Positions 17,443-25,646 of a DNA stretch of 64,000 nucleotides are shown here, one piece after another. The stretch is from Marinospirillum perlucidum. Its GTDB lineage: Bacteria; Pseudomonadota; Gammaproteobacteria; Pseudomonadales; Halomonadaceae. Position 1 is the stretch's first letter; each line of letters begins with the position of its first letter. The stretch lies in contig NZ_QFWJ01000003.1 in the NCBI RefSeq assembly GCF_003336805.1, positions 124,001-188,000 of the forward strand, given 5' to 3'. The notes beneath the pieces are model-generated. The model was not told the DNA's origin. It saw only the letters and a list, made by a program, of their open reading frames with translations, and did not search any database. Made by a program: the position numbers and the translations under genes.

Positions 17443-18750
17443 ATGTACAGGAAACTTCTGACCTCACTGATGCTGGGTAGCCTGGTTGGCCTGACGGGCT
17501 GCCAAAGCCTGCCCAAACCCGAAGCCTTGACCCCCGAGCAAACCGCTCGTGGCGAGCTAACCTCCGCTAGTCAACTCAACTACAAGGATGGCAGCCGCTA
17601 TGCCCTCTATAGTGTGAGTCTGCAAGAGGATCAGGCTTTCAAGGCGGAAATTAGCGGCAATCTGGAAGCGACTCTGAGCGTTTTTAATGACTGCCAGGAT
17701 TTGCTGATCTCCGGTGGTTCCCCCTTGTATTTTCGTAGCGAAGAAGCTGGCAACTACCAGTTGGCCGTAAATGGTCTTTCTGATGCCAGCTATGGCCCCT
17801 ATACCCTTAAACTGACCGAAGTGGAAATCAGTAACCGGACTCATCTGAGCGGTGAAGAATCCCTGACCGGCTGGCTGGGCCAGGATAACCTGACCACCTA
17901 CACGCTCAGTATCGAGGAAGCAGGCGTCTACGAAATGGCTGTCAGCTCCAGTAGTTTTGATACGATTCTGGAAGTGCGTGGACCAGGTGGCCATTTCCAG
18001 GATGATGATAGCGGCAATTCCACCAACTCGCGTTTGAGTCGTCCGCTGGAGCCGGGTGAATACCATCTGGCCGTGAGTGGTTACGATGAGGGTTCGACCG
18101 GTCTGTTCGAACTGATCATCAATAAGCTGGAAGTGGACTTGTCTTCCCAGGAAAGCCTGGAGATTCCCGGTACCCTGAATGGTTGGCTGCCCAGTGGGGG
18201 AACCCAGACTTATCAGGTTAGCATCGATGAAGCCGGTATTTACCAGTTCAATCTGACTTCGCTGGATTTTGATACCGTCCTGGAAGTACGCAGCAATACC
18301 TATTTTATGCAGGACGATGATGGCGGTGATGACACCAACTCGCGCCTGGGAGATCATTTGCAGGCGGGTGAATATGTGGTGGCTGTTTCTGCCTATGGCG
18401 ATGCTTCCGGCAGCTTTACCCTGAATGCTGAAAGACTCAATATCGAAGTGGATAACGTCAGTGAACTGACAGCTCCAGCAGAAGTGAATGCCTGGATGGG
18501 GGCGGACCCTGATGTTTATACCCTGACCATCGAAGAAGCAGGCCAGTATCTGCTGGAAATGCGTTCTTCCATGCTGGATTCCGTTTTGAGGGTGGAAGGC
18601 CCCAATGGTGTCAGCCAGGAAAACGATGATGGGGGTAGCCAGCGCAATTCCCGCATGCAGGTTTACCTGGATGCAGGCGAGTATACGCTGACTGCCCGCA
18701 GCTACGATTCCAGCTCCGGTGCTTACCAACTTCTGGTCCAGCCCCAGTAA
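17443..18750 (+). CDS. Lipoprotein with four tandem PPC-like beta domains, unknown function
   Basis: This 435-residue protein has a lipoprotein signal peptide (lipobox LTGC, Cys20) and then four repeats of about 103 residues. Repeats 2-4 begin near residues 142, 246 and 349 with a G/N-x-W motif; repeat 1 (about 36-130) is degenerate. Each good repeat contains a Y-x-x-S/T-I-x-E-A-G-x-Y strand, an S-x-D-x-x-L-x-V strand, an acidic loop (QDDDSGN, QDDDGGD or ENDDGGS) followed by N-S-R, and a G-E-Y-x-L/V-x-V strand. This resembles the bacterial pre-peptidase C-terminal (PPC) domain. No catalytic domain is present. It is a single-gene unit. A surface or periplasmic binding role is plausible but unproven. 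Confidence 0.85.
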   Translation: MYRKLLTSLMLGSLVGLTGCQSLPKPEALTPEQTARGELTSASQLNYKDGSRYALYSVSLQEDQAFKAEISGNLEATLSVFNDCQDLLISGGSPLYFRSEEAGNYQLAVNGLSDASYGPYTLKLTEVEISNRTHLSGEESLTGWLGQDNLTTYTLSIEEAGVYEMAVSSSSFDTILEVRGPGGHFQDDDSGNSTNSRLSRPLEPGEYHLAVSGYDEGSTGLFELIINKLEVDLSSQESLEIPGTLNGWLPSGGTQTYQVSIDEAGIYQFNLTSLDFDTVLEVRSNTYFMQDDDGGDDTNSRLGDHLQAGEYVVAVSAYGDASGSFTLNAERLNIEVDNVSELTAPAEVNAWMGADPDVYTLTIEEAGQYLLEMRSSMLDSVLRVEGPNGVSQENDDGGSQRNSRMQVYLDAGEYTLTARSYDSSSGAYQLLVQPQ

Positions 18751-18767
18751 TCAGCCTCGCTAGCTGT

Positions 18768-18790
18768 CCGGGGCGGTTTTGCTGCCCCGG
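18768..18790. terminator. GC-rich hairpin between the convergent lipoprotein and trmO genes
   Basis: A 7-bp stem (ccggggc, 18768-18774, with gccccgg, 18784-18790) closes a 9-nt loop and ends in ttct. The T-tract is weak, but the position between two convergent genes fits a terminator for one or both strands. Confidence 0.5.
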
Positions 18791-18802
18791 TTCTCCAGTC
18801 GC

Positions 18803-19489
18803 CTAGAGGGCGATCACCTGCAGGTGCTGCTCGTTCAGGTAGCGGAACTTGACGTTGTGGCCAGCAAGGCGGACCCCGTAGTCGCGCTCAGGATCGATTT
18901 TCTGATAGGCCGGTCGGGGGTTCTGTTGCAGGACTTCCCGGATCAGCTGGCGCAGATAATCACCCTGGGAATCTTCCCGAAGCTTTTCTTCAGCCTGGTT
19001 GGAGAAGCTGACTTCGACATCTTCCGGTGCGGCGGGAGCCCAATCCGCCCTGGCTGCAGGCACTGCATCCACCCAGGGTAAATAGGGCTTGATATCCACA
19101 ACCGGTGTTCCCTCCACCAGATCGATACCGGAAAGCTCCAGAGTCACCCCCTGACGGGTATCGATGCTTTCCAGCCGGACCACGGACAGTCCCAGTCCAT
19201 TGGGTCGAAAGGTAGAGCGGCTGGCAAAGACCCCTATCTTTTTATTACCACCCAGTCGGGGAGGTCTAACCTTGGGTTTCCAGCCTTGTTCCAGGTTTTG
19301 GTGAAAAAGAAAGGTTAGCCAGAGATGGCTGAAAGCCTCCAGGCCATCAACCATCGCGGCTTGATTGTAGGGCGCAAGCAGCTTCAGAGAAGCGCGTGCT
19401 GAAGGAGCAAGTCCAGGCTGGCGGGGTATGGCAAATTTTTCCTGATAACAGGAAGCCAGGTAACCCAGGGGTTCTAGTTCCCACTTCAT
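18803..19489 (-). CDS. trmO: tRNA (t6A37) N6-methyltransferase TrmO
   Basis: This 228-residue protein belongs to the TrmO (TsaA/YaeB) family, which uses SAM to methylate t6A37 of a threonine tRNA to m6t6A. Diagnostic stretches are FAIPRQPGLAPSARA, SHLWLTFLFHQN, FASRSTFRPNGLGLS and DIKPYLPWVDA, plus a C-terminal domain ending in VKFRYLN. The ATG forms an ATGA overlap with the stop of the upstream HAD gene, which fixes the start; an earlier TTG (19522) is rejected. Confidence 0.94.
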   Translation of the reverse strand: MKWELEPLGYLASCYQEKFAIPRQPGLAPSARASLKLLAPYNQAAMVDGLEAFSHLWLTFLFHQNLEQGWKPKVRPPRLGGNKKIGVFASRSTFRPNGLGLSVVRLESIDTRQGVTLELSGIDLVEGTPVVDIKPYLPWVDAVPAARADWAPAAPEDVEVSFSNQAEEKLREDSQGDYLRQLIREVLQQNPRPAYQKIDPERDYGVRLAGHNVKFRYLNEQHLQVIAL

Positions 19490-20151
19490 GCCGAATCGCT
19501 TCTCAGGGAAATGATCGGCCAACCCTGATTTTCGGCATAGCTGCGCAGCTCTGCATCGGGATCGACGGCTACCGGATGATCCACTTTTTTCAGCAGAGGC
19601 AGGTCATTGTGGGAGTCGCTGTAGAAGTAGCTGCCACCCAGAGTCATCTGCTGCTGGTTGAGCCAGTCGTTAAGACAGGTGATCTTGCCTTCACGAAAGC
19701 TGGGTGTACCCGTTACCCGGCCGGTATAGGCACCGTCTAGCATTTCCGGTTCCACGGCTATCAGTTCTTCCACCCCCAGAAGGTCTGCGATAGGCTGGGT
19801 GATGAAACGATTGGTGGCGGTGATGATGACCAGCTTATCCCCGGCCTGTTGATGCCTGGCCAGGAGGTCGCGGCCCTGGGGTAGTACCAGGGGAGCAATT
19901 CTTTCCTGAATAAATTCTTCACGCCAGGCATGCAGTTCCTTTAAGGGATAAAGGGTTAGAGGGCGCAGGGAAAAACTCAGGTATTCGTGGATGTCCAGAG
20001 TGCCTTCCTGGTAGGCGCGGTAGTAGTAATCATTGGCCTGGCGATATTCTTCGGCGTCCACCAGACCCTTGTCGACCAGAAAATCGCCCCAGGCGTGGTC
20101 ACTGTCACCGGCAAGCAGGGTATTATCAAGGTCAAACAAGGCTAGACTCAT
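19486..20151 (-). CDS. HAD-superfamily IB phosphatase (SerB-like)
   Basis: This 221-residue HAD hydrolase has motif I DLDNTLLAGD (nucleophile Asp), motif II VIITATN, and motif IV YSDSHNDLPLL. The helical cap between motifs I and II matches class IB enzymes such as phosphoserine phosphatase. The substrate is not clear. GGAG lies seven bases before the ATG. It is divergent from rppH-ptsP, the arrangement known in pseudomonads, and co-transcribed with trmO through an ATGA overlap. Confidence 0.9.
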   Translation of the reverse strand: MSLALFDLDNTLLAGDSDHAWGDFLVDKGLVDAEEYRQANDYYYRAYQEGTLDIHEYLSFSLRPLTLYPLKELHAWREEFIQERIAPLVLPQGRDLLARHQQAGDKLVIITATNRFITQPIADLLGVEELIAVEPEMLDGAYTGRVTGTPSFREGKITCLNDWLNQQQMTLGGSYFYSDSHNDLPLLKKVDHPVAVDPDAELRSYAENQGWPIISLRSDSA

Positions 20152-20270
20152 TAGTAGCTCCAAAAATGGCTGGGGAATTCAGATTTTTTTACATTTTACC
20201 TCAGGGATAAATTGAATACTTTTCAATCTTTGTGGAACAATAGGTTGAAAACTTTTGTTGAGGGCGCAGC

Positions 20271-20759
20271 GTGATAGATGAGGATGGGTATCGCCCTAAT
20301 GTTGGTATAATCATTGCGAACAATGATGGTCAACTACTCTGGGCAAGGCGTTTTGGTCAGGACGCTTGGCAATTTCCCCAGGGTGGTATCAAGTTTCGGG
20401 AAACTCCCGAAGAAGCCTTGTACCGGGAATTAAAAGAAGAAATCGGACTGACCCGGGATCAGGTTGAGCTTTTGGGCTCGACCCGGGGCTGGTTGCGTTA
20501 TCGCCTGCCCAAACGCATGATCCGCAGGCATAGCCGCCCCTTATGTATTGGTCAGAAACAAAAATGGTACCTGTTACGAATCCGTTGTGAGGACTCGCAG
20601 ATCTGCTTTGATTGTTCTCCCAAGCCGGAATTCGATAGCTGGAGTTGGGTCAGCTACTGGTATCCCCTGGGCCAGGTTGTGGCTTTCAAGAGGGATGTCT
20701 ATCGCCGGGCCTTGCTGGAATTGGCACCTCGCCTGCACAGGATGCTGCGCGAAACCTAA
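20271..20759 (+). CDS. rppH: RNA pyrophosphohydrolase
   Basis: This 162-residue Nudix hydrolase removes pyrophosphate from the 5' end of mRNA and so starts decay. The Nudix box [20 protein letters not shown] is complete (G-x5-E-x7-R-E). The N-terminal [14 protein letters not shown] and the [11 protein letters not shown] segment are typical of RppH. Translation starts at GTG with only a weak AGGG site. ptsP follows 39 bases later, as in many gammaproteobacteria. Confidence 0.96.
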   Translation: MIDEDGYRPNVGIIIANNDGQLLWARRFGQDAWQFPQGGIKFRETPEEALYRELKEEIGLTRDQVELLGSTRGWLRYRLPKRMIRRHSRPLCIGQKQKWYLLRIRCEDSQICFDCSPKPEFDSWSWVSYWYPLGQVVAFKRDVYRRALLELAPRLHRMLRET

Positions 20760-20798
20760 ATCAGATTGACGTCGTGAAGACGCAGTCCTGGGGGATAT

Positions 20799-23078
20799 AT
20801 GCTGGACATTTTGCGAAAAATTGTGCAGGAAGTAAGCAGCGCACGAAATCTGGACACCGCCTTGTCCATCATCGTGCGTCGCGTTCGCAAAGCCATGAAT
20901 ACCGATGTCTGCTCTGTCTATCTGCTTGACAGCAAGCAGGGTCGCTACGTGCTGATGAATACCCTGGGGTTGAATGCAGCAGCCATCGGTCATGCCAGTC
21001 TGGCTCCCTCCGAGGGTCTGGTCGGCTATGTTGGCCAGCGTGAAGAACCGCTTAACCTGGAAGATGCGCCTTCGCATTCCCGTTACCGCTACCTGCCGGA
21101 AACCGGCGAAGAAAAATACCATAGCTTTCTGGGGGTTCCCATTATCCACCAGCGCCATGCGTTGGGTGTATTGGTGGTCCAGCAGAAGGTCAAGCGCAAG
21201 TTTGATGAAGGCGAAGAAGCCTTTCTGGTTACCATTGCAGCCCAGCTGGCGGCTGTTTTGGCTCATGCCCAGGCCAGTGGCAGCCTGCAGATCAACCCCG
21301 CCGGACACAAGGAAATGGCCTATTTTACCGGCCTGCCTGCAGCACCGGGTGTGGCCATTGGCCAGGCGGTGGTTATTATGCCCCCGGCGGATCTGGACAG
21401 TGTGCCGGAAAAAGAATGCGCTTCCATTGAAGAGGAAAAAGAGTTTTTCCGCACCGCTCTTAAGGCGGTAAGAGATGATATTCGTTCAGTGGGGCAAAAA
21501 CTGGCCAATCGTGTCAGTGCCCAGGAGCAGGCACTTTTTGATGCCTATTTGCAGATGCTGGATGAAGAGTCTCTGGGTGCGGAAGTCTTTCGTCAGATTG
21601 AAGAGGGACACTGGGCCCAGGGAGCCCTGGCCTATGTCGTCAAGCGCCATGTCAAATACCTGGAGAAAGTCGAGGACTCCTACCTGAGAGAAAGGGCGGC
21701 CGATATCCGTGATATGGGGCGGCGAGTGCTTTCTTATCTTCAAGCTGGCGGTGAAATTGCCCGTGAGTATCCTGACAATACCCTGCTGGTTGGTGAAGAG
21801 TTATCACCTGCACTCTTGGGAGAAGTGCCGCGAGAAAAGCTGGCCGGTCTGATTGCCGTCAAGGGTTCCAGTAACTCCCATCTGGCTATTCTGGCCAGGG
21901 CCATGGGTATTCCCACCGTGATGGGGTTGACCGATCTACCCTATGCCCGCCTGGATGGCCAGCAGTTGATTCTGGATGGCTATCGGGGCCAGGTGGTAAC
22001 CAATGCCGAGGAGCGTCTGCGTCGCCAGTACGAACTCTTTATCGAGGAAGAAAAAGCCCTGACCGAAGCTCTGGAGGCCGAGGCAGGACTGCCTTGTGTC
22101 ACCCAGGATGGTCATCAGGTACCCCTGATGTTGAATACAGGGCTGGCTGCCGATCATGTCCGCGCTCTGGCCTATGGTGCTGAAGGGGTGGGTCTTTACC
22201 GTACCGAAGTTCAGTTCATGATGGCCGAACGCTTCCCCAGCGAGCAGGAACAGGTGGCGCTTTACCAGCAGCAGCTATCAGCCTTTGCCCCGCGTGAAGT
22301 GACCATGCGCACCCTGGATATTGGCGGTGACAAGCCGCTGCCCTATTTCCCGATCACGGAAGATAACCCCTGCCTGGGCTGGCGCGGGATACGTTTTAGC
22401 CTGGATCATCCCGAGGTTTTCCTGAGCCAGGTCAGAGCCATGCTCAGAGCCAGTGTGGGTCTGGATAATCTGCGTATTCTCCTGCCCATGATTTCTTCGG
22501 TACGCGAGGTCGAGGAAGCCAGGGCGCTGATTCGCCGGGCCTGGGTAGAACTCAAGCAAGGTGAAGGCCTGCCGGTGAAAAAACCCAGCGTCGGGGCCAT
22601 GATCGAGGTTCCGGCTGCTCTCTTTCAGATTCAGGCATTGGCTGAGCGGGTTGATTATCTCTCCGTAGGCAGTAATGACCTGACCCAGTACCTGCTGGCT
22701 GTGGATCGGGACAATCCCAAGGTGGCCGGACTTTATAGTGGTTATCATCCGGCCGTTCTCAATGCCCTGGCCAAAATTGCCAGTGATTCCCATGCTGCAC
22801 GCCTGCCCGTCAGTCTTTGTGGTGAGTTGGCCGGGGACCCGGCCGGTTCTATTCTGCTGCTGGGCATGGGCTATCAGAGCCTGTCCATGAACCTGGCCAG
22901 CTTGCCTCGCGTTAAGGCGGCCATCCGCCGGGTACGTGTGGAAGACGCCCGTGACCTGCTGGAAAAAGTCCTGGGTTGTGCCAGCACCGATCAGGTGGTG
23001 GGCCACCTGGGTGTTTTCATGAATGATCTGGGGCTGGGCTGGTTGGCCGGGCCCAAAACCCAGCCGCCAAGTCACTGA
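20799..23078 (+). CDS. ptsP: PTS-Ntr enzyme I (phosphoenolpyruvate-protein phosphotransferase PtsP)
   Basis: This 759-residue enzyme starts the nitrogen-related phosphotransferase chain by passing phosphate from PEP to NPr. It has an N-terminal GAF domain (about 15-155), the enzyme I N-domain with the swivelling phosphohistidine His361 in GSSNSHLAILARAMG, and the PEP-binding TIM barrel (about 420-740), with RTLDIGGDKPLPYF and SVGSNDLTQYLLAVDRDN signatures. It is read with rppH. Its TGA overlaps the stop of the convergent L,D-transpeptidase gene by seven bases. Confidence 0.97.
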   Translation: MLDILRKIVQEVSSARNLDTALSIIVRRVRKAMNTDVCSVYLLDSKQGRYVLMNTLGLNAAAIGHASLAPSEGLVGYVGQREEPLNLEDAPSHSRYRYLPETGEEKYHSFLGVPIIHQRHALGVLVVQQKVKRKFDEGEEAFLVTIAAQLAAVLAHAQASGSLQINPAGHKEMAYFTGLPAAPGVAIGQAVVIMPPADLDSVPEKECASIEEEKEFFRTALKAVRDDIRSVGQKLANRVSAQEQALFDAYLQMLDEESLGAEVFRQIEEGHWAQGALAYVVKRHVKYLEKVEDSYLRERAADIRDMGRRVLSYLQAGGEIAREYPDNTLLVGEELSPALLGEVPREKLAGLIAVKGSSNSHLAILARAMGIPTVMGLTDLPYARLDGQQLILDGYRGQVVTNAEERLRRQYELFIEEEKALTEALEAEAGLPCVTQDGHQVPLMLNTGLAADHVRALAYGAEGVGLYRTEVQFMMAERFPSEQEQVALYQQQLSAFAPREVTMRTLDIGGDKPLPYFPITEDNPCLGWRGIRFSLDHPEVFLSQVRAMLRASVGLDNLRILLPMISSVREVEEARALIRRAWVELKQGEGLPVKKPSVGAMIEVPAALFQIQALAERVDYLSVGSNDLTQYLLAVDRDNPKVAGLYSGYHPAVLNALAKIASDSHAARLPVSLCGELAGDPAGSILLLGMGYQSLSMNLASLPRVKAAIRRVRVEDARDLLEKVLGCASTDQVVGHLGVFMNDLGLGWLAGPKTQPPSH

Positions 23079-24862
23079 TTCTGACGGGCCAGTTGCCTTT
23101 CGCGGGTAAACTGGTCCAGGTGATAGAGGTCTTCCCGCCACTGCAGTTGACCCTGGGCATCCGTCCAGGCTGTCCAGTACATCAAATAGACTGCGACTCT
23201 GGGCCTGACCTGGAGGTAGCGTTCTTCACCTTCTGCATAGATGCTTGCCACTGTCTCGGGCGTCCAGGTCTCGCTGGGTGCCAGGAGCACACTTACCAGT
23301 CCTCGTGCATCTTCCAGGCGAACACAACCGGAGCTGATGGTTCTGGGAGTCTGCTGAAAAAGCTGCTGGTAGGGGGTGTCGTGCAGGTAAATGGCTTTCT
23401 GATTGGAAAGGCGGAATTTGGCCCGGCCCAGTTGGTTGTGATTGCCCGCTTTCTGGACCAGCCGGTAGGAAGGATTGGCTGGTGTGAAGGCATCCTCGGG
23501 TAGCTCCTCCAGATTTACATAGTGGGCGGGCGTATGCCAGCCCTCCACCAGGGCATAGTCGCGGGAGGCCAGGTAGCCGGGATTATTGCGTGCCCGTGGG
23601 AGGATGCTTTCCTGGGCAATACGAGGGGGGACATTCCAGATGGGATTTAGTACCAGAGAAGTCAGCCACTGACTCATGATCGGCGTACGCTGACCGGAAC
23701 GACCGGCGATTACGCGCATCGCTAGACGGGTTTGGCCGTTCTCACGGAACTCCAGCTGCTGGTCGGCCAGATTGATCATCAGGTGACGAGCGTTCAATTG
23801 CGGGGGAAGGTGATACAAACGCCGCAGGTTGTGAGCCAGCCGCCGCATTCTTTCCCGAGGGGGAATGTTTAACCGGTGGCGGGTGGCTTCATCCACGCGG
23901 CCGTGATCCGGTAGTTGGTGACGGCGCTGAAAACGCTTGAGCGCGGTTTGCAGGCGTTCATCCAATTGAGGCTCCTGGCTGTCGGCAACAAACAACCAGG
24001 GAGTTGCGGTGTCCAGATCACCAAGCCTGGACAGTTGCAAGGCTAGTTGAGCTACCTGGGGGTGGTGGTCACCGGGAAAGAGACTGGTTTCCAGATGCGG
24101 CCAGTCACCGGCTCTATCGGCTTCCTGGAGACGGGCAAAAGCAGCCCGCCAGGGTTGGTAGAGTTCTTCCAGAGGGCGGGTTTCGCGGATTCTTGCCTGG
24201 GCCCAGGCCTGGGGTGTCAGGGTTTGGAGTTCTGCCAGCCAGCGGGGAAAAACTTGCTGCAGAGTGCGTTGGATGACTTCATCGGGCCAGTCCTCCCAGG
24301 TTTCATTGGCATTGATAATGCCGTGATCGCCGGTTTCATCGGTTTGGGTCCAATAGCGGCTGAGTAGGTCCTCCTGATAACGCAGGAAGAGATCGCTGAT
24401 GACCAGGTCGCGGGAATGACGATGACGAGCCGGTGCCTGCAGAAGCGGGCTTTGCAACAAGTCGGCCAGCTTGCGGTAAGTCTGCAGGCGGGGATGCTCT
24501 TCCAGGGCCAGCCAGGGCTGCAGGTCCTGAAGGAGAAGGCGCGCAGCAGGTGTGGGGCGGCCTTCCTGGTTGAGCCAGAAATAGCCAAAGCCAGCCTGAC
24601 GATAAAGTAGCCCCAGCAGCTGAGGGTGGGCCAGTTGGATTTCCGGATGCAGGCGTTCCCCCGTGTTTTCTACCCAGCGATTCAAAGTGGCATTGCTGGC
24701 GGGGAGATCCCGGCCGGTAGAAGGAGACAGGCTGGCACAGGCAGGAAAAGCCAGGAAAACCCAGGCGAGCAGCAGGAGCCGAAAAAGTGAGTGAGGTGGC
24801 CAAGGGCACTCAGGCCAGGGGCCAAACCAGCTTTTTTTCCTCTTTAAGACAGGCATCGGCAT
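23072..24862 (-). CDS. L,D-transpeptidase family protein (YcbB/LdtD-like)
   Basis: This 596-residue envelope protein has a basic N-terminus, a hydrophobic signal segment (about 22-42), a peptidoglycan-binding domain (ERLQTALKRFQRRHQLPDHG, about 315-345) and a YkuD catalytic domain (about 370-545). The nucleophile motif reads SSGCVRLED, with the preceding His in YLHDTPY. Such enzymes make 3-3 crosslinks or attach proteins to peptidoglycan. FPACAS at the end of the signal resembles a weak lipobox. The start is uncertain (ATG 24862 or 24856). It overlaps the end of the upstream NRDE gene by about 50 bases. Confidence 0.9.
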   Translation of the reverse strand: MPMPVLKRKKSWFGPWPECPWPPHSLFRLLLLAWVFLAFPACASLSPSTGRDLPASNATLNRWVENTGERLHPEIQLAHPQLLGLLYRQAGFGYFWLNQEGRPTPAARLLLQDLQPWLALEEHPRLQTYRKLADLLQSPLLQAPARHRHSRDLVISDLFLRYQEDLLSRYWTQTDETGDHGIINANETWEDWPDEVIQRTLQQVFPRWLAELQTLTPQAWAQARIRETRPLEELYQPWRAAFARLQEADRAGDWPHLETSLFPGDHHPQVAQLALQLSRLGDLDTATPWLFVADSQEPQLDERLQTALKRFQRRHQLPDHGRVDEATRHRLNIPPRERMRRLAHNLRRLYHLPPQLNARHLMINLADQQLEFRENGQTRLAMRVIAGRSGQRTPIMSQWLTSLVLNPIWNVPPRIAQESILPRARNNPGYLASRDYALVEGWHTPAHYVNLEELPEDAFTPANPSYRLVQKAGNHNQLGRAKFRLSNQKAIYLHDTPYQQLFQQTPRTISSGCVRLEDARGLVSVLLAPSETWTPETVASIYAEGEERYLQVRPRVAVYLMYWTAWTDAQGQLQWREDLYHLDQFTRERQLARQNQ

Positions 24863-25574
24863 CAAAGCTTCTTTCCCAGAGAGTCATGCTAGGTTCGTGA
24901 TCCTGCCACAGGAGAGTGGAGGCACGCGTGCCATAGTTTTCTCCCTGAATAAAAATGGGCGACAGGAAGCGTTCCAGTTCCAGTCCCACACCCGTTTGCG
25001 GCAGGTCTTCATCAGGGGCTGGAGAAGAATCGCCCAGTTTAGCAAAAAGATTCTCTTTGCGTGGATTTTTATCCTGGCACCAGGCGGTAAAAGAGCGACC
25101 CAGTTTTTCCGTCTTGGGCCAGGGAGTATTGAGTCGGGCATTGCTGAGCAGGTGAATGCCGGGTTCCAGTTGGTGGGCCTTGTCACCACTGCGATTGTTC
25201 AGGTACCAGGCCTGATCGCGATTGCCCCAGAGTAGATTAAAACCGGCATAGTCAGCCGCTCTTTCCTCAAGCCTTGCAGCCAGTGTTTCCAGAGGCTGAC
25301 GTACGGCTTGAACCACCAGGTCGCCACGGCTGAGTCCACCTGCCGGTGGTTGAGCACCGGGTTCGCGGATATTGGTCAGGGCGGCCCAGCGGCCTTCGCG
25401 CGTAGCCACCAGCCAGCTACCACCGGCTTCCAGGTCTCTGCCTCCGGCAATTTCCGGATAATCGGACCAGAAGGCAGCGGCCCGGGCGGGTCGCTGATGA
25501 AATTCATCACGGTTGGCTGCCAGCAGCAGGGGGTAGTCGGGGTGGTGTTTCCAGGCAAGGGCAAGCAGACACAT
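24810..25574 (-). CDS. NRDE (TANGO2) family protein
   Basis: This 254-residue protein belongs to the NRDE family, named for its Asn-Arg-Asp-Glu motif, here ANRDEFHQRPAR near residue 19. The invariant MC start is also present, followed by LLLAANRDE. Other hallmarks are GGRDLEAGGSWL, ALTNIREP and GTRASTLLW. TANGO2 homologues have been linked to heme handling and lipid metabolism, but the bacterial function is not established. The 3' end overlaps the L,D-transpeptidase gene; the 5' end is 72 bases from the divergent hybrid sensor gene. Confidence 0.9.
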   Translation of the reverse strand: MCLLALAWKHHPDYPLLLAANRDEFHQRPARAAAFWSDYPEIAGGRDLEAGGSWLVATREGRWAALTNIREPGAQPPAGGLSRGDLVVQAVRQPLETLAARLEERAADYAGFNLLWGNRDQAWYLNNRSGDKAHQLEPGIHLLSNARLNTPWPKTEKLGRSFTAWCQDKNPRKENLFAKLGDSSPAPDEDLPQTGVGLELERFLSPIFIQGENYGTRASTLLWQDHEPSMTLWERSFDADACLKEEKKLVWPLA

Positions 25575-25602
25575 GAGAGATCCAGTAATTTGCTCAGGGG
25601 GC

Positions 25603-25611
25603 TGTTATACT
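25603..25611 (+). promoter_or_regulatory. Candidate extended -10 promoter for the hybrid sensor gene
   Basis: TGTTATACT is a good extended -10 (TG-n-TATACT) in the 72-base divergent gap. Transcription from about 25618 would give a leader of some 30 bases to the GTG start. No strong -35 is seen, which is common for extended -10 promoters. Confidence 0.45.
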
Positions 25612-25646
25612 CAGCTTTTTTGACGTCAAGATTCAAGGAAAAGTTC

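Noticed and set aside
25308-25646. N-terminal extension of the hybrid sensor
   Set aside because: It is antisense to the NRDE gene and has no signal or domain; the GTG at 25647 has a good ribosome site.
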